From contig CM049313.1 of NCBI GenBank assembly GCA_026874595.1, positions 44,854,659 through 44,918,658 of the forward strand: a stretch of 64,000 bases of DNA. Direction: 5' to 3'. Source of the stretch: Sipunculus nudus (taxonomy: Eukaryota; Annelida; Sipuncula; Golfingiida; Sipunculidae). Below, piece by piece: positions 11,400 through 22,632 of the stretch. A program made the translations under genes and the position numbers. The notes below the pieces were generated by a model, which was given only the letters and a program-made list of their open reading frames with translations, had not been told where the DNA came from and made no database searches. How positions within the stretch are numbered: the stretch's first letter is position 1; every line of letters starts with the position of its first letter.

Positions 11400-13556
11400 C
11401 AGAATTGGGTCCGAGTACTTTTAAAGTACTCGAGTACAAGTACTGAGTACTTTAAAAGTACTCGAGTACAAGAATGAGTACTTTGCACTTTTTTCAAAAG
11501 TACTCGAGTACGAGTACCGAGTACTCAGAATGTACTCATGAGTACTTTAATGAGTACTTTTTGTAACCAAACTTGTTAAATGATGTTATTAAATTAAATA
11601 TATACTCACAAAGTTAAAAAATATTTTTTTAATGAAAATCCTGGACAAAATAAAATATATACAATGTTGTGTTATGCTTAATCAAAATACTGAGGCGAAA
11701 TGCAAACTCTAGGGCATTAATAAACAGGCCATATACAGTTGAAATATATCAAAGCATTAATTTATTATAGTAGAGAGTTTGCATTGAAGAAACAACTTGT
11801 CTCGTAGGTTCTCAAAAATATATTTCTTAGCCAGGACACGATATACACTTTACTTAACGTTGTATTATGCAAATTCAAAATAGTGGTTGAAATGTTCAGA
11901 AACTACAACATAAAAAGTTAAATAAAAGTTAATATATAAAAGTTATATTGTTAAAGGAAATCTCACTGACATTGTATAAAGCTTATAACCATATGTTCAC
12001 CATATGTAATCATATAATAATAACAATGATAACAATAATAATAACAATAATAATAACAACCATATGTTATTATATATATAATATCAACCTATGAATAATA
12101 TGTGGCTGTAACCTAATGAAGATATTTAATGACAACTGGTATATGTGAAAATAGTAAAAAAACAATATATCTGACAGACTGACCATGTCATTCATCATGT
12201 GTAATAATTTATGAGTATTAACAACAGTTACATCAGTGGCATATTACAACAAGGAATGAGGCGATAGTAATCCGTAATATTAATAGTATAATACAGGTTT
12301 TCAAAGTTTGTAAGAGTAATATTACTATTGATAGAAAAGAAATTTGAACTAGTAATGGTAATAGTACCCCACGTAATATAATAGCTATTACTTTTCTATT
12401 ACAACCCTAGGCTAACACATCTGATGAATCGAGTGTTTGTTTGATTAGGTGGATAGAGCACAGTAAAGGGCCCAGTGTAGTGAGATTAGTTAATGCTGGG
12501 TGCTTTAATGGTCCAGTGGGCACTGGACAGAAGGCTTTGGCTTGAGGTTAACCCCCAGTTTTCTTTGTCGATTCATTAAGTAGGCTTGGTCATTAAACAT
12601 TGAAGAAGTCCTTTGTGAGCGAACACAGTATGTTGGGCAAATTATTGTCAGCAGATAGTAGAATGTGATGCTGCAGCCTATGTTGTTGTAGCTACAGGGT
12701 GTATTTTCTGATAGTCACAGCTTTTCATGGGTTAATCAGTTGACAGTCAACAGATGAGTCTTATTTGTGCCACAGACTGTGTACAGAGCTCATCAAAGAC
12801 TGCAATTCCCACTGAAAATCTGCTCAACCTACAATCACATTTAGTTTCATGTAAATCGATTCAAGCTTGATTAGCCCAGGCCCCAGAGCACTGCTGAGTT
12901 TATGTTATGATGAACAGGTTCTGAGTATATTTAATTGTATTGAACTGTGGCAAACCTTAACTTTTTTATTTTGGGATCTAAAAAATTAGAATTTTTCTCT
13001 TAAAATATAACTCAGTATGAGTTTGCTGATTTAATATTTTTTTTAACACTATGTTGTACTTATCTTGCTGGAAATAAATAATGCTGTATACATGTACACA
13101 TGTATGCATGAATGTATTAATAATAAAATTGTTCAATTTATTTATATTTTATATTAAATAAAAGTTATAGTATTAGTAATATAAGCTAAATAATAGTAAT
13201 AGAAGTAGTTATCGATGCTAAAATGCTGTAATAGTTTCAGTTATAGTAACAGATCGATTATTTTAAGTACTATTATATATGATATTATATATGTTTTATA
13301 TTATATATAACATCTTACTATAATATACTATAATAAACTCTTAATATATAATAAATTGAGATTAAAGTTTATCTAGAAATTTGAATGATATATGAAATAC
13401 CCTAAAGTACTCATGAAATACTCATATGAGTACCGAGTACTTTCAAAGTACTCAAGTACAAGTATGAGTACTTTTGTGATTTTCAAGTACTGAGTACTCA
13501 AAAAGTACTCATGAGTACGAGTACTATGAGTACGAGTAATTTTGGGCCCAACTCTG
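11400..13556. mobile_element. hAT-like non-autonomous DNA transposon
   Basis: Ends are inverted: left CAGAATTGGGTCC, right (reverse complement) CAGAGTTGGGCCC, 11 of 13 matching. The flanks are CAATTAAG (11392-11399) and CAATAAAG (13557-13564), an 8-bp target duplication with one mismatch, as for hAT elements. Both ends carry dense GAGTACT / AGTACTC words in both orientations (about 11413-11560 and 13403-13545). The interior is AT-rich with no transposase. It interrupts the Ty3/gypsy relic between the integrase and the zinc-knuckle tail. The hAT assignment rests on the 5'-CAG ends and the 8-bp duplication. Confidence 0.8.
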
Positions 13557-13906
13557 CAATAAAGAAAGTGCATAGATCAAATGTTACTTCCGCTCCAACA
13601 AATGCTGACTGGACACAGGTAAGAACAGACAGACCTACACACAAATGGCACTTACGTAACAGGACAAGACATGTCAATAGTCAGACAGTACAGACAAACT
13701 CATTACCAAGAAAAGGCAGGCCTTCTGCGAAACGCCCGGATAACATGAAGTATACAAATCCTTATGCCTGGAGTGACGAAACACCAAATTGCTACGAATG
13801 TGCAGAGCCTGGACATGTCGCCGATGACTGTGACGTCAGAATACATAGAGTGGCGAATGGACCGAAATCACTAAATAAAATCAGGGCCCTGTTGAACATA
13901 AATTGA
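13557..13906 (+). pseudogene. Gypsy Pol C-terminal tail with CCHC zinc knuckle
   Basis: Coding-like sequence resumes after the hAT-like element. The first residues (KKVHRSNV, then ADWTQV) resemble the end of a gypsy integrase tail, which usually runs from NxxTG to KxVHRxNL, so this continues the 10358-11398 frame after a +1 shift. It then runs through a basic Arg/Lys/Thr-rich stretch to CYECAEPGHVADDC, a canonical C-x2-C-x4-H-x4-C zinc knuckle, and stops after NIN. A knuckle is normally in Gag, not after integrase, so the order is odd. The first 15 codons of the open frame (from 13511) lie in the transposon end. Confidence 0.55.
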
Positions 13907-13909
13907 AAA

Positions 13910-14196
13910 GAAAAATCTACGCTAAGTAAACTATGTCAATCAGGGAGAAAACAAACTCTCACACCACAAAACGACGAACCTGTAGCAGAACGACTAAATG
14001 ATTATACACGCCAGCCTTAACCTACTCGTCGTAGCTGCAGAAAAACAAGGAAATATAACTATGCACATCTTAATGAACAGAGGGCATTCAGAGTAAATAT
14101 CATACAAGCTTAACTATATATGTATATAAACATGTAAAAAAATACAAAAATACAAAAATAGTAGTTTGATAAACTATTGTGTATATGTATTGTGTA
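13910..14196. other. Gene-free flank of the gypsy relic
   Basis: Possibly a 3' untranslated remnant of the gypsy element. No LTR was recognised here or upstream of 9536. Confidence 0.3.
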
Positions 14197-15005
14197 CCGT
14201 ATTTCCTTGAACAGACGCCGGACCTTAAATAGTCGCCTGTCTTATTTAGTCGCCGGGGCAAAACAATGTCCCAAAAAAATAAACGCCGGCCTTAAATAGA
14301 CGCCGGTCTTGTTCACAGGCCTTGTGTCAGAGTAGTTTCTATGTTTGCCACCAGATGTCTTTTCCCTTCATTATAATTGGTGTATTTACTGGTCAAAATG
14401 ACGATAGATTGTAGTATGAATTTCGGTTTGTGTTGTATTGATAATATGTTTAATTCCTCTTACTCTATAAATCATTCTTTTATCTTACGTAAATGCTTGT
14501 TTCCATGAGGGACACCATATATTCCCGATTCGTTCAATAAGCGATACACAAATACGTCAGCAGTGAGAAGGCTAATACTATCACTGCTATCAAGCAATAG
14601 TAATTAGTACCGCTTGTAACAAGCAATAAAACTTGGTACGGTGAAAGTCTATATCTCACGGATGGTTGAACAGAACTGTTCAAATACGTTTTGGCACACA
14701 TTTCTTCTGTAGCATGCAGGCGCCAAATGATGGTGTCGAGCGGTACAATTTGTAGCTACTGTCAAGCCAAATTACGCTCCTTGCTTTCATTTTTAGCGCT
14801 TTTAAATGGGTCCCCACTGGTACCAAAGCCACGCTTCTGAGATAATTTTTAAAGTTAAAAATAGTATGTACTCTTGTCCACAACTATATATTCAGTAATA
14901 TTCCCGGCAGTAAATGTCACATACCAGTATATACCAGGTCGGAAACGCTTGAATACGCACATGTGTCGAGCTGTATCAGATAAACTAGAATATCAGCAGA
15001 AGCTG

Positions 15006-16056
15006 ACAAAAGCCCTCAGCCAAAACAACAGTGTTTAGAGGTGGTAACAGTTACAAGTACTAAATATCTGTTCTCACATGGATGTATATCTGTACATGTC
15101 TCAGTTATAAATTTAAAATGGAGAGGTATGTACCATGATTCATAACAATCCACCAAATGCTTCCTGAAAAATAAGCTTCTAAGTTTTATTCTATTATAAG
15201 CTCTGTGACCTTGAAAAGTAGGTCAAGGTCACCCATCTTTGAACTTGACCGAGATTTTGTAGATATACGTCTTCACCAAAGAAATAATATTCCTCTTGTG
15301 AATCCTTTTAGAGATATCCCGCTCACAAGGCCAAAGTTGAAAAATCCAAGAAAAATTTATTAAAAATCAGAAATTGCAGATGGCACCCCCAAACTTGTGC
15401 AGCAGTTACAGACCATCAGTCCCTATGATCATAGTAAGAATTGTGAAAATCCACCCAATGGTTTCTGAGAAATAAGCTTCTAAATGTTTTTTTTCTATAA
15501 TCAGCTCTAAAACGTAGAAAAATAGGTCAAGGTCACCCATCTTCGAACTTGACCGAGATTTTGTCAATATATATCTTCACCAAAAAAATTAAATTCCTAC
15601 GGTGAATCCTTTTAGAGATATCCCGCTCACAAGCCCAAAGTTGAAAAATCCGATAAAAATTCATTAAAAATCAGAAATTGTAGGTGGCGCCACAAAACTT
15701 GTGAAGCAGGTACAGACTATCAGTCCCAATAATCATAGTAAGTTTTGTGAAAATCCACCAAATGGTTCCTGAGTAATAAGCATCTAAGTGTTTTTCTATA
15801 ATCAGCTCTAAAATGTAGAAAAATAGGTCAAGGTCACCCATCTTCGAACTTGACCGAGATTTTGTCGATATACATCTTTACCGAGGAAATAAAATTCTGA
15901 TGGTGAATCCTTTTCAAGATATCCCGCTCACAAGGTAAAAGTTAACGGACGCCGGACGGACGGACGGACGGACAGACGGACGGACGGACGGACGGACGGA
16001 CGGACGGACAGCTTGGGTGACGACAATAGCCCATCAGCCTAAGGGCTGAGGGCTAA
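15006..16056 (-). mobile_element. Helentron-associated-like element, family 3 (nested)
   Basis: Read on the minus strand, it starts with AGCCCTCAGCC, a CTTA loop and GGCTGATGGGCT (a hairpin at 16027-16055). A CCGT minisatellite follows (about 15948-16012), then three tandem units of 301-303 bp (joints near 15180, 15481 and 15784). It ends with GGCTGAGGGCT, the exact inverse of the 5' arm, then TTTGT. Each unit carries AGGTCAAGGTCACCCATC. The sequences on its two sides (near 14990 and 16060) resemble parts of one unit present intact near 16200-16265, which supports an insertion. Confidence 0.65.
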
Positions 16057-16447
16057 AAACGGGAGAAAAGTGTCATGAAATTGACCTACGCTTTGCCGTT
16101 ATAAAGAACCAACCCCCTGTATTTTGATGGAATCAATATTACAAGTTTACGCGGTGAACAGTTAATGGAATTGCCACCCCGTGTTTAGTATATACAAGGC
16201 CAGAAACGCTTGATTACGCTGTGTCGAGCTAAATCAGTTAAATATTTAACGAGAGGAAAGTGTCATGAAAATGAATTACGCTGTGCCGTTATAAGCTGAT
16301 AAGTACCAAACCCCCGTATTTCGATGGAACAAATGCTACCAGTTGTACGTTGAGAACAGTAAATGGAAGAGCCACCCCGTATTCAGAGCGTAAAAATGTT
16401 ACCAAGTTCACGCGGTGTAAAATAAATGGAACAGCCACATAAAACAC

Positions 16448-16684
16448 TTGGATACCTGGTTTCGAGGGGCCCGCGCGGAGAGATTTTTGTGTACAACTGC
16501 AATCTCTCGCTGTGATTCTGCGTTAATTCCAATTATGGTGCGTTATTGTGGAGATTGCGCGTGTCCCATATACCTAGGGCATCTAAGGAAATTTCGTAAA
16601 CACAATCCGTGTACCGGCGATGTTTTCAATGTGTCAGTGATTAGTGACCGGCGGGTTCATTGTTTCGACGTGTTCTATTTTTAG
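16448..16684 (+). other. Cys/His-containing 78-codon frame in GC-rich patch
   Basis: The frame contains CGDCACPIYLGHLRKFRKHNPC, described here as C-x2-C with later His, His and Cys, in a CpG-rich patch near the right end of the inverted-repeat element. It could be a relic of a zinc-binding transposase domain or chance. No match to a named family is claimed. Confidence 0.2.
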
Positions 16685-16818
16685 TTTGTCTGACGAGCCT
16701 GATGACGTATTTTTTTTATAAACGCCGGCCTTACATAGAAGCCGGCCTTGTTTAGACGCCGGGTCAAAGCAGTGTCTGAAAAAAATAAACGCCCGGGCGT
16801 CTGTTCAAGGAAATACGG

Positions 16819-16875
16819 TATATGTTTTTATATGTGTATGTATGTATTTGTGTGTATGTATGTATATGTGTATAA

Positions 16876-16912
<37 letters not shown>

Positions 16913-17749
16913 TGTACCTCTGTTTTAATATATGTAATTTCACAGTATTTCCTTCCCATTCGCAGAAAAATTCAGTAGAGAGCATCGGACTCCACTACCT
17001 ATACTTACACATATTTCATTTGAACGTAGATTAACTGACTGATCACCCACCGCTGGCCGTGGTCAAAGTTTTGTAAATCCATCTTTGTATTCTAGGAGAA
17101 GGTACTGCTGTTGTTTTCATTTCAGTGGGACCCAATCTGGAATGGACATCGATCCTGTCCCCTGATGACAATATCAGCCAGCAACTAATACAGTCGACCC
17201 TGTGGTGTCAGTTTTAGCCATGCAGACAGTGTCAAAGAATTATATGTGTCGTTAAAGATGGAACTTGCATGTGCAGACACTGGACTATATAGGATCATTT
17301 ATGGACAGTTCCATTAATTATAAACCATAGTCTTATACATATCTTTATACTCTTGTGCATTTAACACTGCCTTCTGGTGTTACTTGTGTATTATATGTAT
17401 ATCTAATAAACTAGATCTTCTTTCAACTACCACAACAACTATTAGACTGTTAATCCCTTGTTCCCGGTAGTATTGTGAAGGGAGAGAAAACTCCCTAGCC
17501 GCTGTTGGGATCCCGCTCCCAGGGATACCGAGCACTGGATAAACCCAACTCCCCCTCCCCACGATGGATTAGGGGTTGGGTAGCCGGCTCACGGCCTATA
17601 CACAGACTGCCAGGCCTTGTTTTGGCCATATAATAAACAAACACCAGTCCTCCTTTTCACAAGGCTAGGCAATATGACTGATATTGCAAAATAAAAAAAA
17701 AAATCACTATATAGTGCACTTTTTTCCCGATAGGGGGAAAGGATGTAAC
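16819..17749. other. Gene-free stretch with microsatellite
   Basis: TGTA/TA repeats occupy about 16822-16910. A GC-richer patch at 17450-17600 may be part of a short interspersed repeat, but no RNA polymerase III boxes were convincing. Confidence 0.35.
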
Positions 17750-18010
17750 TGCCCGCCTTTTTCAACCCTTGATTGAGTATCATATCTGGGTGATCATTAA
17801 CCCGGGTAATGTATGGCGGTCAGCCTTGACAACCTCGGTATGTGCTAAATCCCTTATACTTAAGATCATATGCTTTTTGATAATTGTTAAAGTTTTTAGT
17901 AGTTTTTATAACCCTATGTATTTGTGGTGGTTCTTTGAATTACCCGACCAGATAAAAAAAAAAAACAAAAATCCTGTCCTCAGAATTAGAAATCCCTTAC
18001 AAGCTGACGC
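17750..18010 (+). repeat. Dispersed repeat B, copy 2
   Basis: Matches 7316-7700 in the same orientation, without the roughly 120-bp extra segment of copy 1. The shared ends are GCCCGCCTTTTTCA and GTCCTCAGAATTAGAAATCCC. Confidence 0.6.
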
Positions 18011-18874
18011 ATACGTCGAAGTAACTGCGATGGCTTTCTATTGCCAAGCCCTTCGGAGATCAAAAGCTGATGCACTCTTTTGTGTTCAGAAATTGACGTA
18101 CGGTGAATTATCTAGGCTTTGAGACAAGCATACCTATCATTCGCTGTTATAGTTATTAATATGTCATGTACCTCTGCGGCGATCTCTGGCTGTTATGTTC
18201 CAAAAAAATAGGCAAACCTTGTATACTGCGAGGTAACGTTTCTTGTTAAAAACTGCGCCTCCACTTGCGTAAACCATAATGTTGGGTAATTTGGCCAGAA
18301 TGGTGGCATGCAGTCTTAACCCCATAGCAGTTATTACATGCATGCGCAGCCCTGTCTGTCGAATCGACAACACTAGCGTTACTGCCGTTTGTCTCGGACA
18401 TGATAAATCATTTTTTTTTTAAATAGGCCAGGAAACCTGGACATCATCGCACAAAGGCTGCTTGTTTTGTTTATATAAACATGTTTATAATATGTTTGGG
18501 GCCCGCAAAAATAAAACAAATTCAACAAGGGCATCTTGCAGCAAGTAAGATAGGTCAGAGCTTTGCAAATGACGTTTTGCAACAAGTGACCTCCACATAT
18601 ATGCAACAAACCACCTTAGATTACATGTTTTCCCCGTTTGTCAACATTGCTGTGTTGTTTACAAACATTTTGTTGATAAACAAGTTCATTCATCCTTCAC
18701 AAAGCTTATAAGAACATTTAACATACAAAATTATCCTTAGATCATTAATATATACACAGATGAAACCAGAAATCACATAAATTCTTTTTCAAAGGGTAGG
18801 TGAATGGGCACCTTTAAAGCCTTTGTAATTCAGCAAAACGCCTTTCAAACCACTCCCACATTGCATAATCAGTG

Positions 18875-18875
<1 letters not shown>
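18011..18875. other. Gene-free stretch
   Basis: No gene, RNA or element boundary recognised. Confidence 0.35.

Positions 18876-18961
<86 letters not shown>
18876..18961. repeat. (TA)n microsatellite, about 86 bp
   Basis: Pure TA dinucleotide run. Confidence 0.95.
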
Positions 18962-18964
<3 letters not shown>

Positions 18965-20085
18965 GGTTTATATCGTATTTAATTTCGTACTATATATACT
19001 TTACGATGCATTTTTATACCATAAGGGAAATAGTCCAGGGGGGAGTGTAATTGTCCTGTTGCCCCATCATATATATCATAATCATTTCATATATAGCAAA
19101 TCGGATAATGCAGAATAAATCAGAGACCGAATAAATGAGACAGGAGCCTGAAAGCAGTAAATAGATATGCAGAAACTGGCATATAATGTTAATAATCAAA
19201 ATTGTGATATGTGTTAAAATTTAACTAATTAACAATTTCCTGTGATGTCATGTTTTGCCAGGAATCTTAAAGTCATAAACTTTTCATTATAACATTTTCC
19301 ATTTGCTTGATTTGGTTTCTGAAGTTCATCGTCCCGCTCTGTCTCGTGTTAGGATCTATTAGGCCTATAAATTCAATGTTATTTTCAAATTGTAGAAAAT
19401 CGTTAAATATTTAAAAGGAAAAAATGGATTAATTTTATTGTAAATAAATGTGCTGAAACTCGTTGAAAAGTAACTTGAGAATGAATCGCTACACACTGCT
19501 ACAAACTTTCATGATATATTATAGGGTATACCCTTTCAGACGCTCTCTTCTAGTTTCAAGATTTGTTGCAACACATCTATTTGCTCTAATTGAATCTACA
19601 AATGAGGCGGAAAGGTTAGATGGAACATGTTGTTACATTAATTATTAGTGGCGGGTACGTTGTTACATGTTGTTACAACTTACCCCATCCTGTCAAATTA
19701 ACATTTTGCCGAAAATTAGGTCAATAGTTTCTGTGGTAAAGAATAAAATCATTCAAGAGAGAAGACATGTAACATCCCTCTTCACTAATCAAGTTTGGTA
19801 TATTAATTTTGGTTAATACATTTGCTGGGAGAATAGAAAACAGGATGAAAACATTTTCTTTTCAGGTCGAGAATCGGAAAAATTATGCCTTGCGCTGTTA
19901 CCCGTGCAGAAGATTCCACACCGACCGCGTCTAGTGTTGCTTGGGGGCTATATGTTGATCATGTGTTGTGAAAGTGAGCTCCATCTTTTAACCAACGCCT
20001 GCACTAATGCTTATGTATTAACCTGCCGCTGTATACAACTATAGCCCAGGTCTCCCCAGTAGTGGCAAAATGTCACCACAGAATA
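18962..20085. other. Gene-free stretch
   Basis: AT-rich; nothing recognised. Confidence 0.35.
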
Positions 20086-20818
20086 GACTATAGTCCATTT
20101 CACCACCTGCTGTCCACCTGTTTTTTGTAGATGATTTACTTAAAAGTTTATATTTTTCAATATTTTCCTAGTAAACAACATATGGAAGTGACAACCTAAT
20201 ATGGCAGTTAAGAATTTTACAATAAATCCCCCGTTTATGTTTCACAACATTTTAGTCTCTTTATCATGATCTGGCAGATATGGTGTGTCCCTCCATAAGT
20301 AGCCATCTTATTTTTAGCTGGTTATATGTTTTAGAGTGTTTACATGAGATCATCCAATCAGCAGCTGTCAGTTGTGGCTGTTTTTGCATGTGACCAATGA
20401 CCTTGACCGCCATAAGTGGGTCTGATGTGTTGTAAATTGTAGACTGATTTCTCATATTTTCAGAAAATTCTGTTACTCAAATATGGCATAAGGTAGGAAT
20501 TTGGTTACCTAGTTGAAAATTAGGTTCTGTAATCCTCTCCTCTAAACTATAATTGTTTCCCCTGAAATGTACCTAATAAAATTTTCATAGCAAAAATCAT
20601 GTGGACATGAGGGGATGAAACGGACTATAGTTACTCATAAAATGGTTTTAAATTGTTTACAGAAAAATGACACAAGGTAGGCTATTATTTTCATAATAGT
20701 TAATTACGCTTTTTCCTCTTTCTGTCCTAAAATCTAAAAAATTTGGCGTTCTTTGATTTGCAAAAAAAAAAAATAAATAAAAAATAGGTGGACAGGGGTG
20801 CTAGAACGGACTATAGTC
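20086..20818. mobile_element. Small inverted-repeat element (0.73 kb)
   Basis: The left end (GACTATAGTCC, then a TTTCACCACCTG-like stretch and TGTCCACCTGTTTTTT) is matched inverted at the right end (20782-20818) over about 40 imperfect bases. The outermost motif GGACTATAGTCC is itself palindromic and occurs once more inside (about 20625). There is no coding capacity, as in a MITE. Right of it the sequence continues as repeat A (GTCCGTTCACTTTACC). Confidence 0.6.
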
Positions 20819-20876
20819 CGTTCACTTTACCAAATAAATAAAATGACACCATTAAACTATCAGTATTATAAAGCTG

Positions 20877-20879
<3 letters not shown>

Positions 20880-20932
<53 letters not shown>

Positions 20933-20949
20933 TGTGTGTGTGTGTGTGT
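20880..20949. repeat. (AG)n followed by (TG)n microsatellite
   Basis: About 50 bp of AG repeats run directly into about 19 bp of TG repeats. Confidence 0.95.
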
Positions 20950-22263
20950 ACAGAAACTGAACACAATACAAAACCCTTCACAAGGCAGAAAAACCCTGAA
21001 ACAAACAAAAGAGCTGTTATAGTCATGTATTAATAGGCCTACGTTATTTCAAAATGATCATGATGACCTACAAACAGAGTAATAGTCACTTTTACTATTC
21101 ATCATCTGCTACGTTAAATGATATAACCAGGAAATGGACATAAAATGAACCATGACGCTCAGCTTAAGTCCATTCCTCAATAATCATTAAGATAACCAAG
21201 GATATATTAGCATTTTCATGCTAAGTTAACAAAAATATACAGTCATCTAGTGTATACTATATAGCAATCCAAGTGTCATCTAATTAAAGTTAGAAATAAT
21301 TCTCTAATAGTGATACTTCTTTATATATTGTCTTATAAGTGCTGACACCTAGTGGTATTTTTGGTACTACTAGTGTTTAACATGTCCTTATGGTAACACT
21401 CAGAAAAATAAGACATGGCTAAATAAAGTGTGGGCTGCAAAATCTAAATAAAAGTACATTAAGTAACAGGCATCATTGCTGGAAATACAGAATCTCTAAT
21501 AGTAGTGTAACAATAGTCTCTAAAAACAGCCTCTGGAATATCAGCACTTCTTGAAATATCTTTGAACATGGAATAGGAGGAAAACATACTGGTCTGTACA
21601 ACAAATATTCCATTAAAAGACCAATCTAGGCATACACCTTGCTAAATTACAATAATTGACTGAACCCGGGTACATAACTAAATGGTACTGGCAAATATAC
21701 TAACACAAGTCATAATGCGCATTCTGTTTACTTACAATTAATACAACTTGTCAGTGAAACCCATCTGCAATATGGATTCAATACATACTTCAAGTGATTC
21801 ATCAATCCAAAGTAATATCCCAAGCTATGCATCTGAACAACAGCTATAAATGTCTGGATACAATAAACTCATATCTGGCTCCTCTCTATACATATCTGTA
21901 TATCAACACAATGTTTATCACTATATCAATATGTTTATCAATTCTTTCCTTATACTGATGTCAACAAAAGAAAAGTGGGTTATCTACTATATTATTAATA
22001 TAACACATACCCTGGGGAGGTGGCGCCCTCTGCCTGCGCTCATCCCACTGCCGCAGGTCTGGTATTACAGGTTTGGGATAACAATCCCTATGCACAAAGA
22101 TTTAATGGGTCAGGTCATGCAGAATAATGATCATCAGCTGATAAATATCACCAGCCACTTGAGACCTGGTTACTCACATAACCAAATGGTTTATATACAA
22201 GATTATACAACATTCTTAAATACAATACTGAGTCCTTGACAATAATTTGTGATGACAGTAAAT
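20950..22263. other. Gene-free stretch
   Basis: A 129-codon frame at 21850-22239 (+) has no recognisable domain and a biased composition. I regard it as noncoding. Confidence 0.35.
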
Positions 22264-22589
22264 ATCTGGGCCTATGTGATCAAAGGTCTCGAAAGGGTAT
22301 TTGCGAGCAAAAACCTTTCGCAAACCTCTCGCAGACTGATTTTGGATGTGATCAAAATTTTCGCAAACTCACTATAAGGCGCAGGTTCTCGTAAATTTGC
22401 GAATTTCAAAAACCTCTCGCAGCGGCCCTCGCCGCCTCTTTTGTACCTATTCATTCACCAAATAGAGCAGAGACAGGTAAATGTTTCATGTTATTTTGCC
22501 AGCACAAGCCTTAATGTTGAATGTAAGCACACTTTTTATACATTATAAGCAAACATAATCCCATGTGTATATAAAAAAATTAATATTTA

Positions 22590-22632
<43 letters not shown>

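Larger units (their letters stand above)
14197..16818. mobile_element. Inverted-repeat DNA element (2.6 kb)
   Basis: Both ends begin with the same 23 bases in inverted orientation, starting CCGTATTTCCTTGAACAGAC and ending GCC. The bases outside are TA on both sides (2-bp duplication or part of the repeat). Next to each end are several copies of TAGACGCCGG / CCGGCGTCTA-type words. No transposase is recognised. An internal 16080-16440 region contains a two-fold tandem duplication, and a second element (15006-16056) is nested inside. The superfamily is uncertain. Confidence 0.75.

Noticed and set aside
21850-22239. 129-codon open frame
   Set aside because: Biased composition, no domain and no coding-like signals.
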